This document shows, in pieces, positions 1-9,119 of a stretch of DNA of 64,000 bases. The DNA is from Methylobacterium brachiatum (lineage in GTDB: Bacteria > Pseudomonadota > Alphaproteobacteria > Rhizobiales > Beijerinckiaceae). The notes below the pieces were generated by a model. That model was not told the DNA's origin. It did not search any database and saw nothing but the letters and a program-made list of their open reading frames with translations. Location of the stretch: positions 31,589 through 95,588 of the forward strand of contig NZ_JAJALK010000017.1 of NCBI RefSeq assembly GCF_020523825.1, in the 5' to 3' direction. The position numbers and the translations under genes are program-made. Within the stretch, counting starts at the first letter, position 1; each line of letters starts with the position of its first letter.

Positions 1-403
1 GGGTGGAGCGGCTCTGGACCGGGGCCCGCTGGAGCGAGGGACCCGTCTGGATGGCAGACCAGCGCTGCCTGATCTGGTCGGATATTCCGAACGACCGCAC
101 CCTGCGCTGGCACGAGACCACCGGTATGGTCGATGAGTCCCGGAAACCGGCTGGCTATCCGAATGGTCACACCCGCGACCGCCAGGGCCGGCTGCTCACC
201 TGCGAGCATGGTGGCCGGCGGGTGACGCGGCTCGAACCGGACGGCAACACCACCGTCATCGCCGACCGCTACGACGGCAAGCGGCTGAATTCGCCCAACG
301 ACATTGTCTGCAAGTCTGACGGATCGATCTGGTTCACAGACCCGCCGTTCGGCATCCTCGGCAATTACGAGGGCGACGCCGCTCCTCAGGATTTGCCGAC
401 TGA
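1..403 (+). pseudogene. SMP-30/gluconolactonase-family hydrolase, interrupted by IS630
   Basis: The reading frame runs in from the left edge and shows the SMP-30/gluconolactonase/LRE pattern: SEGPVW near the start, GYPNGHTRD, and the metal-site block LNSPNDIVCKSDGSIWFTDPPFGI. Family members are calcium- or zinc-dependent beta-propellers that open sugar lactones; here only about the first 130 residues of the usual 290-300 remain. The frame is genuine up to the TA at 404-405, where an IS630 element begins, and the last residues before the stop are encoded by the IS. Sequence right of the IS does not continue the propeller, so the 3' half has been lost or rearranged. The true start lies before the window. 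Confidence 0.8.
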
Positions 404-405
404 TA

Positions 406-1565
406 CCAAGTCTCTTTGAGCCGGACTCACGCTGGGTAGCGGTGCGGAAGGGGCTGTGATTCTGTCCTCGGGTTTGAAGCCTGAGAGGATGGGATGGCCG
501 CTCCTGTGCCACTACGGCCGGACTACGATGCCGAGGCCCTGCGTGTCCTGGCGAAGCGTTCGCGCGACCCGGATCAGACCCGCCGCCTGCTGGCTCTGTC
601 GGCGATCTATGCAGGCGGCTCGCGCTCCGAGGCGGCCGCTCTCGGCGGGGTCGGGCTTCAGACGGTGCGGGACTGGGTGCTCGCCTTCAACGCTGATGGG
701 CCAGATGGGCTCATCGGCGGCAAGGCTCCCGGTGCCCGCCCGCGGTTGAACGCGGATCTGCGTGCCGTGCTGAAGGCCCTGGTCGAGCAAGGTCCGGTGC
801 CAGCCGCGCACGGGGTCGTGCGTTGGCGGCTGATCGATCTGGCTCAGATCCTGTTCGAGGACCACGGGGTCTCGGTCTCCGAGCAGACGCTGAGCCGAGT
901 TTTGCGGAGCATGGGCTACCGGAAGCTCTCAGCCCGTCCCCGCCATCACGCTCAAGATCAGGACGCCATCCCTGCTTTTAAAAAGCCTTCCCCGCCCGCC
1001 TGGCAGAGATCGCGCGGGCTACGGGTGGCAAGCCGATAGAGGTTTGGTTCTGCGACGAGGCCCGGGTCGGGCAGAAGAACACCATCACGCGCCGCTGGGC
1101 ACGCCGGGGTACACGGCCTTCAGCCCCGAAGGACCAGCGCACCGCCTCCGCCTACCTCTTCGGCGCAATCTGCCCGGCTCGTGGCACGGGAGCCGGGCTC
1201 GTCATGCCTCGCTGCACCACCGAGGCGATGAACCTGCACCTGGCCGAGATTGCCAGGGTCGTCGCCCCCGGCGCGCACGCCGTGCTGCTGCTCGATCAGG
1301 CGGGCTGGCACATGACCCGGAAGCTCGTGATCCCGCCCAACATCACCCTGCTGCCGCTGCCAGCCCGCTCGCCCGAACTGAACCCAGTCGAGAACCTCTG
1401 GCAGTTCATCCGCGAGAACTGGCTCGGCAACCGGATCTTTGCTTCATACGAGGCCATCCTCGACCACTGCTGCGATGCCTGGAACAAGCTCATCGACCAG
1501 CCCTGGCGCATCATGTCCATCGGCCTGCGCGCCTGGACCCATGAGTTCTGATCAGTGAAAGTTGG
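406..1565 (+). mobile_element. IS630-family insertion sequence, about 1.16 kb
   Basis: Both ends carry matching inverted repeats: CCAAGTCTCTTTGA from 406 on the left and, in reverse complement, CCAACTTTCACTGA from 1565 on the right. Each end abuts a TA dinucleotide (404-405 and 1566-1567), the TA target duplication expected of IS630/Tc1-mariner elements. The element holds one transposase in two frames. Both ends and all catalytic motifs are present, so it may still be active. Confidence 0.85.
494..1551 (+). CDS. IS630 transposase in two frames (probable -1 frameshift)
   Basis: The first frame (494-1039) gives the helix-turn-helix half: SRSEAAALGGVGLQTVRDW followed by a winged-helix stretch ending in LSRVLRSMGYRKLS. 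The catalytic half lies one base back (-1). It is open from about 982 to 1551 and carries the DDE residues as FCDEARVGQKN, LLLDQAGWH and NPVENLW, with 31 residues between the second Asp and the Glu. The frames join at CTTTTAAAAAG (975-985), and the -1 frame has a TAA at 979-981, so slippage must occur at the AAA-AAG codons. Frameshifted transposases are known in IS630. A plain mutation is possible, but the switch sits on a homopolymer and no other lesion was seen. Confidence 0.8.
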
Positions 1566-1710
1566 TATGAGACGGGCGCGAAGGGGCCGACCGAAGCCGG
1601 CCGAAAGCTGTTTGTCCGGTTTCTAGCAATTAGTGGCGTGAAGCAGACGGGGTGGATCGCGGCGCTTCGGCACCAAGATGTTTCTGTCACGCAGCGGGAG
1701 CTTCGAGCCA

Positions 1711-3042
1711 CTACGATGTACGCCCCCCGCTCCCGTTGAGTGCCAGCGCCAGGAGCGTGCAGACCGCTCCAGAGAGGAGGTAGGCCCCCACTGAGATCAG
1801 CCCGAAGTTGCTAGCCAGCAGCAGGGCGACAAGCGGCGCGAAGCCGGCGCCGATGAACCACGCGGCCGTCGCCGTCGTGCCCGCGCCCGTGTACCGATGC
1901 TTAGACGAGAAGCTGTCGTTCAGCGCGCCCGAGGACTGACCAAAGGCCAGCCCCAGAAGCCCGAAGCCGAGCAGCACGTAGGTCCATTCGCCCGCTACGC
2001 TCCTGTCGAGCAGTTGGGGGGCGAAGCCGCTGTAGGCGCCGATCAGCACGGCGGACAACCCGAGCACCGTCCGGCCGCCGATCCGATCGGCGATCAGCCC
2101 GGACAAGACGACGGTCAGCAACCCAACGGCCGCCCCAACAAGCTCGATCACCAGGAAGTGCAGCGGCGCGTCGCTGGACGTGAGGACCACCCACGACAGC
2201 GGGAACACGGTGACGAGATGGAACAGCGCGAAGCTCGCAAGAGGAGCGAATGCGCCGAGGATCACAGTCCGCCACTCCTCGCGGAACAGACCGGCGACTG
2301 GGGACGGCTGCAACTCGCGGCTCTCGTACAGGCGCTCGAATTCAGGAGTCGAGATCAGGCGCAGTCTGGCGAACAGCGCCACGACGTTGATCACGAAGGC
2401 GACGAAGAACGGGTACCGCCAGCCCCAGTCGAGGAAGTCCGCCGGTCTTAGCGTGACGAGCAGAAACGCGAACAGGGCGCTCGCCACGAACATCCCGATG
2501 GGCGCGCCGAGCTGCGGGATCATCCGGAACCAGCCGTGCCGCTCCGGCGGTGCGCTGAGCGACAGGAGCGCGGGCAACCCATCCCAGGTGCCGCCCTGGG
2601 CGAAGCCCTGCCCGATCCGCAACACGGCCAGGATAACCGCTGCGACACCTCCGACCTGCGCGTAGCCGGGCAGGAACGCCATGGCGGCGGTCGATCCCCC
2701 GAGCAGGAACAGCGCTGCAGTCAGCTTGACCCCGCGCCCGTGCCTGCGGTCGACCCACATGAACGCGAGCGCACCGAAGGGCCGAGCAACGAATGCCAGC
2801 GAGAAGATCGCGAAGGAGTACAGCGTGCCGGTCAGCGCGTCGGCGTGGGGGAAGATCAGTGACGGGAACACCAGCACCGAGGCGATCGCGTAGACGAAGA
2901 AGTCGAAGAACTCCGACGATCGCCCGATGATGACGCCCACGGCGATCTCGCCGGGCCGGATCCGATGCTCCCGCGCGTTGACAAGGCGGGCGTCGCGCTC
3001 CAGCGGCGTCGAGTTCGCGGCACTTGCGGTCGTGGCTGCCAT
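1711..3042 (-). CDS. MHS-family (MFS) proton symporter
   Basis: A 443-residue membrane protein of the metabolite:H+ symporter branch of the major facilitator superfamily. Near the N terminus it shows GVIIGRSSEFFDFFVYAIAS, the usual first helix of this group. ARPFGALAFMWVDRRHGRGV is the loop 2-3 signature and GWRYPFFVAFVINVVALFAR closes the first half. About twelve hydrophobic segments are visible. The ATG at 3042 has GAGGAG about eight bases upstream and gives the normal family length; an upstream extension would run into cyoA. It is divergent from cyoABCD and shares the 150-bp intergenic region with the FNR-type site. The substrate (organic acid, osmolyte or aromatic acid) cannot be read from the sequence. 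Confidence 0.82.
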   Translation of the reverse strand: MAATTASAANSTPLERDARLVNAREHRIRPGEIAVGVIIGRSSEFFDFFVYAIASVLVFPSLIFPHADALTGTLYSFAIFSLAFVARPFGALAFMWVDRRHGRGVKLTAALFLLGGSTAAMAFLPGYAQVGGVAAVILAVLRIGQGFAQGGTWDGLPALLSLSAPPERHGWFRMIPQLGAPIGMFVASALFAFLLVTLRPADFLDWGWRYPFFVAFVINVVALFARLRLISTPEFERLYESRELQPSPVAGLFREEWRTVILGAFAPLASFALFHLVTVFPLSWVVLTSSDAPLHFLVIELVGAAVGLLTVVLSGLIADRIGGRTVLGLSAVLIGAYSGFAPQLLDRSVAGEWTYVLLGFGLLGLAFGQSSGALNDSFSSKHRYTGAGTTATAAWFIGAGFAPLVALLLASNFGLISVGAYLLSGAVCTLLALALNGSGGRTS

Positions 3043-3143
3043 TCGTTCGATCCTCTCCTCAACCCCGCCGCGGGGCATCACTCCGTGCGCCTGCGCGACA
3101 TCAGGGCCGGCCGCCGACCATAGCGGCTGAAAATCCGGCGCGG

Positions 3144-3159
3144 TTTGACCGCGGTCAAA
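3144..3159. promoter_or_regulatory. FNR/FixK-type palindrome upstream of cyoA
   Basis: TTTGACCGCGGTCAAA is a perfect 16-bp palindrome that fits the FNR-family consensus TTGAYNNNNRTCAA. It lies about 35 bp before the cyoA start and about 100 bp from the divergent MHS transporter start. A site this close to the cyoA start suggests repression of the oxidase under low oxygen, or activation of the divergent gene; direction is inference. An Fnr-type regulator is encoded 5 kb away. Confidence 0.65.
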
Positions 3160-3193
3160 GTCGACCGGAAGCTCGGCGGCTATCCGAGGGGCC

Positions 3194-4372
3194 ATGCCCA
3201 GCCCAGATTCCAGCCTTATGAGACGGGCCGCCGGCCTCCCACTCCTCGCCCTGTCGCTGCTGCTCGGCGGCTGCGACATGGTGGTGATGAATCCGACCGG
3301 CGATGTCGCCTATCAGCAGCGCAACCTGATCCTGTTCTCGGTCGGGGTCATGCTGCTCATCATCGTGCCGGTGATGGTGCTGACCGTGCTGTTCGCCTAC
3401 CGATACCGGCGCGGCAACCCGAACAAGATTTACGATCCTAGCTTCGACCATTCGACCACGCTCGAACTGGTGATCTGGTCCTGCCCACTGCTCATCATCA
3501 TCGCGCTGAGCGCAGTGACCTGGACGAGCACGCACCTGCTCGACCCGTTCCGACCATTGGAGCGCCTCGCGCCCGGCGTTCCCGTCCCGCCCGACGCCAA
3601 GCCGCTGAACGTCCAGGTCGTGGCGCTCGATTGGAAGTGGCTGTTCATCTATCCCGATCTCGGGATCGCGACAGTGAACGAGCTGGCGCTGCCGGTGAAT
3701 GTGCCGGTGCGCTTCTCGATCACCTCGACGGACCAGTTCAACACCTTCTACGCACCGACACTCGCCGGCATGATCTACGCCATGCCGACCATGCGTTCGG
3801 AACTGAACGCGGTGCTCAACAAGCCCGGCGAGAGCTGGGGGTACTCGGGCAACTACACGGGCCGCGGGTACTCCGACATGCGCTTCAAGCTGCGCGGCGT
3901 CGAGGGAGCCAATTTCGACCGCTGGGTGGCGGACGTGAAGGCGGTCGGGAGCGGCCTGGAGCTGTCCACCCTCGTCGAGCTGATCAAGCCGAGCGAGAAG
4001 GTGCCGGTGATGCACTTCGCCACCGTTCAGGATGGCTTGTTCGACCGTGCGGTCAACCGCTGCATCGAGCCCGGCAAGCCGTGCATGATCGACATCATGC
4101 GCCAGGACATGCAAGCGAGCGGCGGACATCCGCACCATTCCCACCCCGCTCCCGCCATGCCGCCGGGCCGCGAGGCGGAGCCGCTGACCGGCGCCAAGCC
4201 GAAACCCGCGCTGCAGAAGGCGCCGGACGAGAAGGGCACGAGCCCGAACGTCACCAAGCCGGTCGCGCCCGAACCCCCCGGCCAGACCAAGCCGGGCGAC
4301 GCGAGGAACCGCGACCAGTCCGCCATCGAACCCCACCCTGTCACCGGCGCCCGGCGCGCGGGACAGGCCTGA
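3194..4372 (+). CDS. cyoA: Cytochrome bo3 ubiquinol oxidase subunit II
   Basis: Subunit II of a haem-copper quinol oxidase. The precursor has a lipoprotein signal with lipobox LLGGC, then the pair of transmembrane helices typical of subunit II, then a periplasmic cupredoxin domain with LDWKWLFIYPDLGIATVNEL. The CuA ligands (CxxxCxxxH) of cytochrome c oxidases are absent, which marks a quinol oxidase. After the normal domain comes a His-rich patch (GGHPHHSHPAPAM) and a Pro/Lys-rich tail of about 70 residues, making the protein longer than the usual 310-330. CGAGGGG sits before the ATG at 3194; an internal ATG at 3218 would also keep the signal. It is the first gene of cyoABCD. Confidence 0.92.
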   Translation: MPSPDSSLMRRAAGLPLLALSLLLGGCDMVVMNPTGDVAYQQRNLILFSVGVMLLIIVPVMVLTVLFAYRYRRGNPNKIYDPSFDHSTTLELVIWSCPLLIIIALSAVTWTSTHLLDPFRPLERLAPGVPVPPDAKPLNVQVVALDWKWLFIYPDLGIATVNELALPVNVPVRFSITSTDQFNTFYAPTLAGMIYAMPTMRSELNAVLNKPGESWGYSGNYTGRGYSDMRFKLRGVEGANFDRWVADVKAVGSGLELSTLVELIKPSEKVPVMHFATVQDGLFDRAVNRCIEPGKPCMIDIMRQDMQASGGHPHHSHPAPAMPPGREAEPLTGAKPKPALQKAPDEKGTSPNVTKPVAPEPPGQTKPGDARNRDQSAIEPHPVTGARRAGQA

Positions 4373-4393
4373 CCCTTCGCCATCGGGCCCGTC

Positions 4394-6388
4394 ATGACCG
4401 AAACAACACTCAAGACGATCTTCGGCCGCCTCGGCTGGGAATCGTTCCCGATCCACGAGCCGATCCTGTTCGGCACCTTCATCGTCGTCGCGCTGCTCGG
4501 CGTCGCCATCGTCGGCGCGGTGACGTGGTTCCGGCTTTGGGGCTATCTCTGGAAGGAGTGGTTCACGAGCGTCGATCACAAGAAGATCGGCATCATGTAC
4601 ATCATCCTCGGCATCATCATGCTGCTGCGCGGCTTCGCCGATGCGCTGATGATGCGGGCCCAACAGGCGATCGCCTTCGGGGCCAACGAGGGCTACCTGC
4701 CCGCCCACCACTACGACCAGATCTTCACCGCCCACGGGACGATCATGATCTTCTTCGTGGCGATCCCGCTGGTAGTCGGCCTGATCAACTTCGTCATGCC
4801 GCTCCAGATCGGCGCGCGCGACGTCGCCTTTCCGTTCCTGAACAATTTGAGCTTCTGGCTCACCGCCGCCGGCGCGGTGCTTACGATGACCTCGCTGTTC
4901 ATCGGCGAGTTCGCCCGGACCGGCTGGCTGTCCTATGCGCCACTGGCGGAGCTGTCGTATAGCCCGGATACCGGCGTCGATTATTATCTTTGGTCGCTGC
5001 AGATCGCGGGTGTCGGCACGACGCTGTCGGCCATCAACATGGTCGCGACCATCATCAAGATGCGCGCCCCGGGCATGACCATGATGAAGCTGCCGGTCTT
5101 CTGCTGGACCGCGCTGTGCTCGAACGTGCTGGCGATCGCCATCTTCCCGGCGCTGACCGCCGCCTTCTTCCTGCTGATGCTCGATCGCTACGTCGGGACG
5201 AACTTCTTCACCAACGAGCTCGGCGGCGCGCCGATGATGTACTGGAACATGGTCTGGATCTGGGGGCATCCGGAAGTCTACGTGCTCGTCCTGCCCGCGT
5301 TCGGCATCTACTCGGAAATCACCTCGACGTTCACCGGCAAGCGCCTGTTCGGCTATACGTCGATGGTTTACGCGACGGTGGTCATTACCATCCTGTCCTA
5401 CCTGGTCTGGCTGCACCACTTCTTCACGATGGGCGCGGGACCTGCGGTGAACAGCTTCTTCGGCATCGCCACGATGGTGATCTCGATCCCCACGGGGGCC
5501 AAGATCTTCAACTGGCTGTTCACGATGTACCGCGGCGACATCCGGTTCGAGCTGCCGATGCAATGGGTGGTGGCCTTCATGCTGACCTTCGTGGTCGGCG
5601 GCATGACCGGCGTGCTGCTCGCGATCCCGCCGGCGGATTTCGTGCTCCACAACTCGCTCTTCCTCGTGGCGCACTTCCACAACGTGATCATCGGCGGCGT
5701 CGTGTTCGGCCTGTTCGCCGGCATCGTCTACTGGTTCCCCAAGGCGTTCGGCTTCAAGCTCGACCCGTTCTGGGGCAAGGTCGCCTTCTGGGGCTGGGTC
5801 GTGGGCTACTGGGTGGCCTGGACGCCGATCTACGTGGTCGGCCTGATGGGCACCGCCCGTCGGATCCGGCATTTCGACGATCCGTCCTTCCAGCCTTACT
5901 TCGTCATCGCCGCGATCGGCGCGCTCATCATCCTGGTCGGCATCCTCGGGTTCGTGATGAGCATCGTCATGGGCTTCGTGAAGCGCGAGGAGTTGCGCGA
6001 CACGACAGGCGACCCCTGGGACGGCCGGACGCTCGAATGGTCCACCTCCTCGCCGCCGCCGGCCTACAACTTCGCCTTCCTGCCCGTCGTGCACGACCTG
6101 GACGCGTGGTACGACATGAAGGCGCGCGGATACGAACGCCCCGAGGGCGACTTCCGCCCGATCCACATGCCGAAGAACACCGGCACGGGCGTGATCCTCG
6201 CCGGCCTGTCGCTCGCCCTCGGGTTCGGCATGGTCTGGTACATGTGGTGGCTCGCCGCCCTGAGCTTCATCGGCCTGCTCGCGGTGGCGATCGGGCACAC
6301 CTTCAACCTCAAGCGCGACACCTTCATCCCGGCCGCGGAGGTCGCGGCGACGGAGCGCGCGCGGCAGCCGCTGATCGTGGGGGCGTGA
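4394..6388 (+). CDS. cyoB: Cytochrome bo3 ubiquinol oxidase subunit I
   Basis: The 664-residue catalytic subunit reduces O2 with electrons from ubiquinol and pumps protons. Haem and copper ligands are visible: TAHGTIMIF (low-spin haem), WGHPEVYVLVLP (CuB His and the cross-linked Tyr), WLHHFF (two CuB His) and VAHFHNVIIGG (haem o3 and low-spin haem). The quinone-site motifs LRGFADALMMRAQQA and HHYDQIF match those of E. coli CyoB. Length and order are normal. It follows cyoA by 21 bp and precedes cyoC by one base, so the genes are surely co-transcribed. No haem o synthase (cyoE) gene follows the operon. Confidence 0.96.
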   Translation: MTETTLKTIFGRLGWESFPIHEPILFGTFIVVALLGVAIVGAVTWFRLWGYLWKEWFTSVDHKKIGIMYIILGIIMLLRGFADALMMRAQQAIAFGANEGYLPAHHYDQIFTAHGTIMIFFVAIPLVVGLINFVMPLQIGARDVAFPFLNNLSFWLTAAGAVLTMTSLFIGEFARTGWLSYAPLAELSYSPDTGVDYYLWSLQIAGVGTTLSAINMVATIIKMRAPGMTMMKLPVFCWTALCSNVLAIAIFPALTAAFFLLMLDRYVGTNFFTNELGGAPMMYWNMVWIWGHPEVYVLVLPAFGIYSEITSTFTGKRLFGYTSMVYATVVITILSYLVWLHHFFTMGAGPAVNSFFGIATMVISIPTGAKIFNWLFTMYRGDIRFELPMQWVVAFMLTFVVGGMTGVLLAIPPADFVLHNSLFLVAHFHNVIIGGVVFGLFAGIVYWFPKAFGFKLDPFWGKVAFWGWVVGYWVAWTPIYVVGLMGTARRIRHFDDPSFQPYFVIAAIGALIILVGILGFVMSIVMGFVKREELRDTTGDPWDGRTLEWSTSSPPPAYNFAFLPVVHDLDAWYDMKARGYERPEGDFRPIHMPKNTGTGVILAGLSLALGFGMVWYMWWLAALSFIGLLAVAIGHTFNLKRDTFIPAAEVAATERARQPLIVGA

Positions 6389-6389
6389 C

Positions 6390-7022
6390 ATGACCGACCA
6401 TGTAACGGACGCCCCCGGGGCCGCCATCACCTGGCACCACCTGGATCCGGACGATCACGACCATGGCGGCGGTGCCACAGTCTTGGGCTTCTGGATCTAC
6501 CTGATGAGCGACGCGCTCATCTTCGCCTCGCTGTTCGCGATGTTCGGCGTGGTGAGCACCAGCTATGCCGGCGGCCCCGTCCCGCGGCAGATCTTCGACC
6601 TTCCGCTCGTCGCCCTCAACACGGCGCTCCTGCTCGCCTCGTCCATCACCTTCGGGCAGGCCATGCCCCATATGGAGGCGGGTCGAATCGGCCCTACGCG
6701 GCTCTGGCTCGCTGTCACGGGGTTGCTGGGCGCCGCCTTCGTCGGCATCGAGCTCTACGAGTTCTCGCACCTGATCGCCGAGGGGGCCGGTCCGCAGCGC
6801 AGCGCGTTCCTGTCGGCCTTCTTCACCCTGGTCGGCACCCACGGCGCGCACGTCACCGTCGGACTGATCTGGATCGCGACGATGCTGATCCAGATCGGCC
6901 AGCACGGGCTCACGGGCGAGATGAGGCGCCGGGTCATGTGCCTGTCGATGTTCTGGCACTTCCTGGACATCATCTGGATCGGCGTCTTCAACTTCGTCTA
7001 TCTATATGGAGTGATCCGTTGA
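6390..7022 (+). CDS. cyoC: Cytochrome bo3 ubiquinol oxidase subunit III
   Basis: A 210-residue, five-helix subunit III. It contains LGFWIYLMSDALIFASLFAMFGV at the first helix and GTHGAHVTVGLIWI and FWHFLDIIWIGVF in the C-terminal half, all characteristic of CyoC. Family members stabilise subunit I. The start lies one base after the cyoB stop and the stop overlaps the cyoD start, which indicates translational coupling. Confidence 0.94.
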   Translation: MTDHVTDAPGAAITWHHLDPDDHDHGGGATVLGFWIYLMSDALIFASLFAMFGVVSTSYAGGPVPRQIFDLPLVALNTALLLASSITFGQAMPHMEAGRIGPTRLWLAVTGLLGAAFVGIELYEFSHLIAEGAGPQRSAFLSAFFTLVGTHGAHVTVGLIWIATMLIQIGQHGLTGEMRRRVMCLSMFWHFLDIIWIGVFNFVYLYGVIR

Positions 7023-7399
7023 GCACCCACTCCCTCCACGCCGCGCCCGGGCCGCAGGGGTCCGCGCGCGGGCACGGCAGCCGCCGCGGCTACCGGATCG
7101 GCGCCGTGCTCTCGATCATCCTCACGGTCGTCCCGTTCTGGCTGGTCATGTCCGGGGCGCTGCCCGATCCGGCGGTCACGGCGGCGATCATCTTTGCCCT
7201 GGCCCTCGTCCAGATCGTCGTCCACGTCGTCAGCTTCCTGCACCTCGACACGCAGTCCGAGGGCGGTTGGACGTTGCTCGCCTTCCTGTTCACGGCCGTG
7301 ATCGTGGTGCTGACGATCGGCGGCTCGGTCTGGGTGATGTACCACCTCAACGCGAACATGATGCCGATGCCGGATAGCGCCACCTCGACGATGCGCTGA
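7019..7399 (+). CDS. cyoD: Cytochrome bo3 ubiquinol oxidase subunit IV
   Basis: A 126-residue protein with three transmembrane helices (GAVLSIILTVVPFWLVMSG, AAIIFALALVQIVVHVVSFLHL, FTAVIVVLTIGGSVWVMYHL). The VQIVVHVVSFLHLD block is diagnostic of CyoD. There is no ATG at the right place; the frame opens with TTG at 7019, overlapping the cyoC stop as TTGA, which suggests a coupled TTG start. The hydrophilic N-terminal segment is somewhat longer than in E. coli. It is the last gene of the operon. Confidence 0.9.
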   Translation: MSTHSLHAAPGPQGSARGHGSRRGYRIGAVLSIILTVVPFWLVMSGALPDPAVTAAIIFALALVQIVVHVVSFLHLDTQSEGGWTLLAFLFTAVIVVLTIGGSVWVMYHLNANMMPMPDSATSTMR

Positions 7400-7519
7400 G
7401 CTGGTCGGTCGCGGCCGTGACGGGATAGACTTCCAACAGCGGCCGAGTTGCACCCGTCTCATCAATTATGAAGCCGCCGACGCCGACATGACCACACGAG
7501 TGTGAGTCAGGAGAATTTG

Positions 7520-8062
7520 ATGATGGCGCCAGATACATCCAGCGACAGCCCGATACACGCCTCGGGACGGTCGTGCGGCATTCAGGAAGCAGACCTGAAT
7601 CGCATGGTGAAACGTCACGAGCAGGTGGCGTGCCTATGCGATCTGTTGGAAGCCTGTGCCGACAGCTTGCCCATCTGGCCGACAGACACCCAGGCTGAAC
7701 AGCTGCGCCTGGCGCTCGGCGCATTCGTCGAGGGAGAGCGGGAAGGCGATGCGTTCATCGCCAGGGTCTTCAGGTGCGGGTTGCAGGATCCGCTGGCGGC
7801 GGCCTTGATGCGCCACGTCGATGCCCGCCACACCGATGACCTCGTGCACGCTGAGGACCTGATCTCCGCGCTGCAAGTAGGGCCGGTGCCGAACGGCAGG
7901 ATCTCGGCCGAGACGTTCGGGTACATGCTCCGCTGCTTCTTCGCGGCGGGCCGCCAATCGATGGTTTTGGAGGAGTTTGCGGTCCTGGCACTCGGCCGCG
8001 ATCACCTGACGGCCAGCGGCGAGTCCCTGCTCCTCGACAGCCTCTGCCGGCGGGCGAGTTGA
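7520..8062 (+). CDS. Hemerythrin-like helical protein
   Basis: A 180-residue protein rich in helix-forming residues. The arrangement VKRHEQVACLCDLLEACADSLP, then MRHVDARHTDDLVHAEDLISAL, then LRCFFAAGRQSMVLEEFAVLAL resembles a hemerythrin HHE four-helix bundle with paired His and Glu. The last metal-binding His of the classical motif is not obvious, so oxygen or iron binding is uncertain. The ATG at 7520 has CAGGAG about six bases upstream, which is why it is preferred over the GTG at 7502. The gene converges on the fnr-type gene with only three bases between stops and follows cyoABCD, so a role in oxygen or NO sensing is plausible but inferred. Confidence 0.6.
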   Translation: MMAPDTSSDSPIHASGRSCGIQEADLNRMVKRHEQVACLCDLLEACADSLPIWPTDTQAEQLRLALGAFVEGEREGDAFIARVFRCGLQDPLAAALMRHVDARHTDDLVHAEDLISALQVGPVPNGRISAETFGYMLRCFFAAGRQSMVLEEFAVLALGRDHLTASGESLLLDSLCRRAS

Positions 8063-8065
8063 CGC

Positions 8066-8773
8066 CTATCGGGCCGCCGCCCGAGCACGAAGGGCATGTG
8101 CATCTTTGATCGTCACTGTCCGATTGCCCGAGAGGGCGAGCACGCCGGCGCCCTTCAGCTTCGTCAGTTGTCGGCTCACCGTCTCGATCGTCATCCCGAG
8201 CACGTCTGCCATATGACCGCGGGTCATCGGCAGATCGAAGGTCACCGGCTGGTTCAGTCCCGATCGGCGGGCACATCGCTCCGCTCGTGCAGCCATGTCG
8301 ATGAGGAGTCCGGCCACCTTCTCGCCGGCCGAGAGGCGCGCCAAGCACAGCATGCGGCGGCGCGCCTCCTTCAGCGCTCGCAAGGTACGTTGGAGCAGGA
8401 GGTTCTCCATCCGCGAGTGCTCCTCCAGGAAGTGTTCGAAGGGCCGTCTCTGGATCGTGCACAGTTCCGCGTTGGTCAAGGCCGTGACGGTGAAGGCGTG
8501 CTCTTCTGCGTAGGGTTCACCGACGAAGTCCGCCGGGTAGAACAAGCCCACGATCTGCTCTCGTCCGTCGGCCGTGGCGGCGACCATCTTCAGGACGCCC
8601 GACAGCAGATTGGCACAGATCCGGCTCTCGTCGCCCGCCCACATCACGGTCTCGCCCGCCATGATGCAGCGGCGCTGGCACAGACCGGTGAAGGTGATCA
8701 CGCCCTCGTCATCGAGGCTGCTGCACAGCGCGTGTTTGCGGACGGGGCAGTCCGCGCAGATCTCGGTCGACAC
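8066..8773 (-). CDS. Crp/Fnr-family oxygen-responsive regulator
   Basis: The N terminus holds EICADCPVRKHALC and, further on, GLCQRRC. This cysteine pattern carries the oxygen-labile 4Fe-4S cluster in Fnr/FnrN proteins. A cAMP-type beta-barrel (LFYPADFVGEPYAEE) and a dimerisation helix follow. The C-terminal helix-turn-helix MTRGHMADVLGMTIETVSRQLTKL has the E-SR residues that read TTGA half-sites. A GTG at 8773 has AAGGA nine bases upstream and gives a normal 235 residues; an ATG at 8854 would add 27 residues of low conservation. FNR-type palindromes at 3144 and 9044 make cyoABCD and this gene itself likely targets. Expected output is anaerobic or microaerobic control. Confidence 0.85.
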   Translation of the reverse strand: MSTEICADCPVRKHALCSSLDDEGVITFTGLCQRRCIMAGETVMWAGDESRICANLLSGVLKMVAATADGREQIVGLFYPADFVGEPYAEEHAFTVTALTNAELCTIQRRPFEHFLEEHSRMENLLLQRTLRALKEARRRMLCLARLSAGEKVAGLLIDMAARAERCARRSGLNQPVTFDLPMTRGHMADVLGMTIETVSRQLTKLKGAGVLALSGNRTVTIKDAHALRARAAAR

Positions 8774-9041
8774 CGGTCTAATCCTTGAAGGTGACAGCAG
8801 GCAGGCGCGCTGGCCGAGACCTGCGTGAGATAAGATGCATGGAGCATCGGCCACGAGCTTGCAGCCGCGCCCCGGGGCGGGTCGACATGGCTACCGAAGC
8901 GGGCAGCTGACTTGCGGTGCCCGGCGCCGCCTACGACAAGCCGGGCTTGCGCGGAGATGGCTGGGGCGGTTGAGCTCGCGTGTCGGGCATCGGTTTCTCC
9001 GGGACCAATGCCGTCGAGCTGATCTTGTCGGGCGACCGGGT

Positions 9042-9059
9042 CCTTGTTCTAGATCAAGG
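9042..9059. promoter_or_regulatory. FNR-type palindrome upstream of the fnr-like gene
   Basis: CCTTGTTCTAGATCAAGG is an 18-bp palindrome with one mismatched pair. Its core TTGTT-CTAG-ATCAA matches the FNR consensus except at one base. It lies about 190-270 bp upstream of the candidate starts of the regulator at 8066-8773, so autoregulation is possible. Confidence 0.5.
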
Positions 9060-9119
9060 CAACTGCACCGAGGAGCGGGGCGTCCGTTTCCGCAGGCCCA
9101 TCGGGAGTGGTATCCGCCG

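Noticed and set aside
3155..6430. A 1091-codon open frame on the minus strand opposite cyoA and cyoB
   Set aside because: It is antisense to strongly conserved oxidase genes, highly Arg/His/Asp-rich and without any domain; it is a GC-rich shadow.
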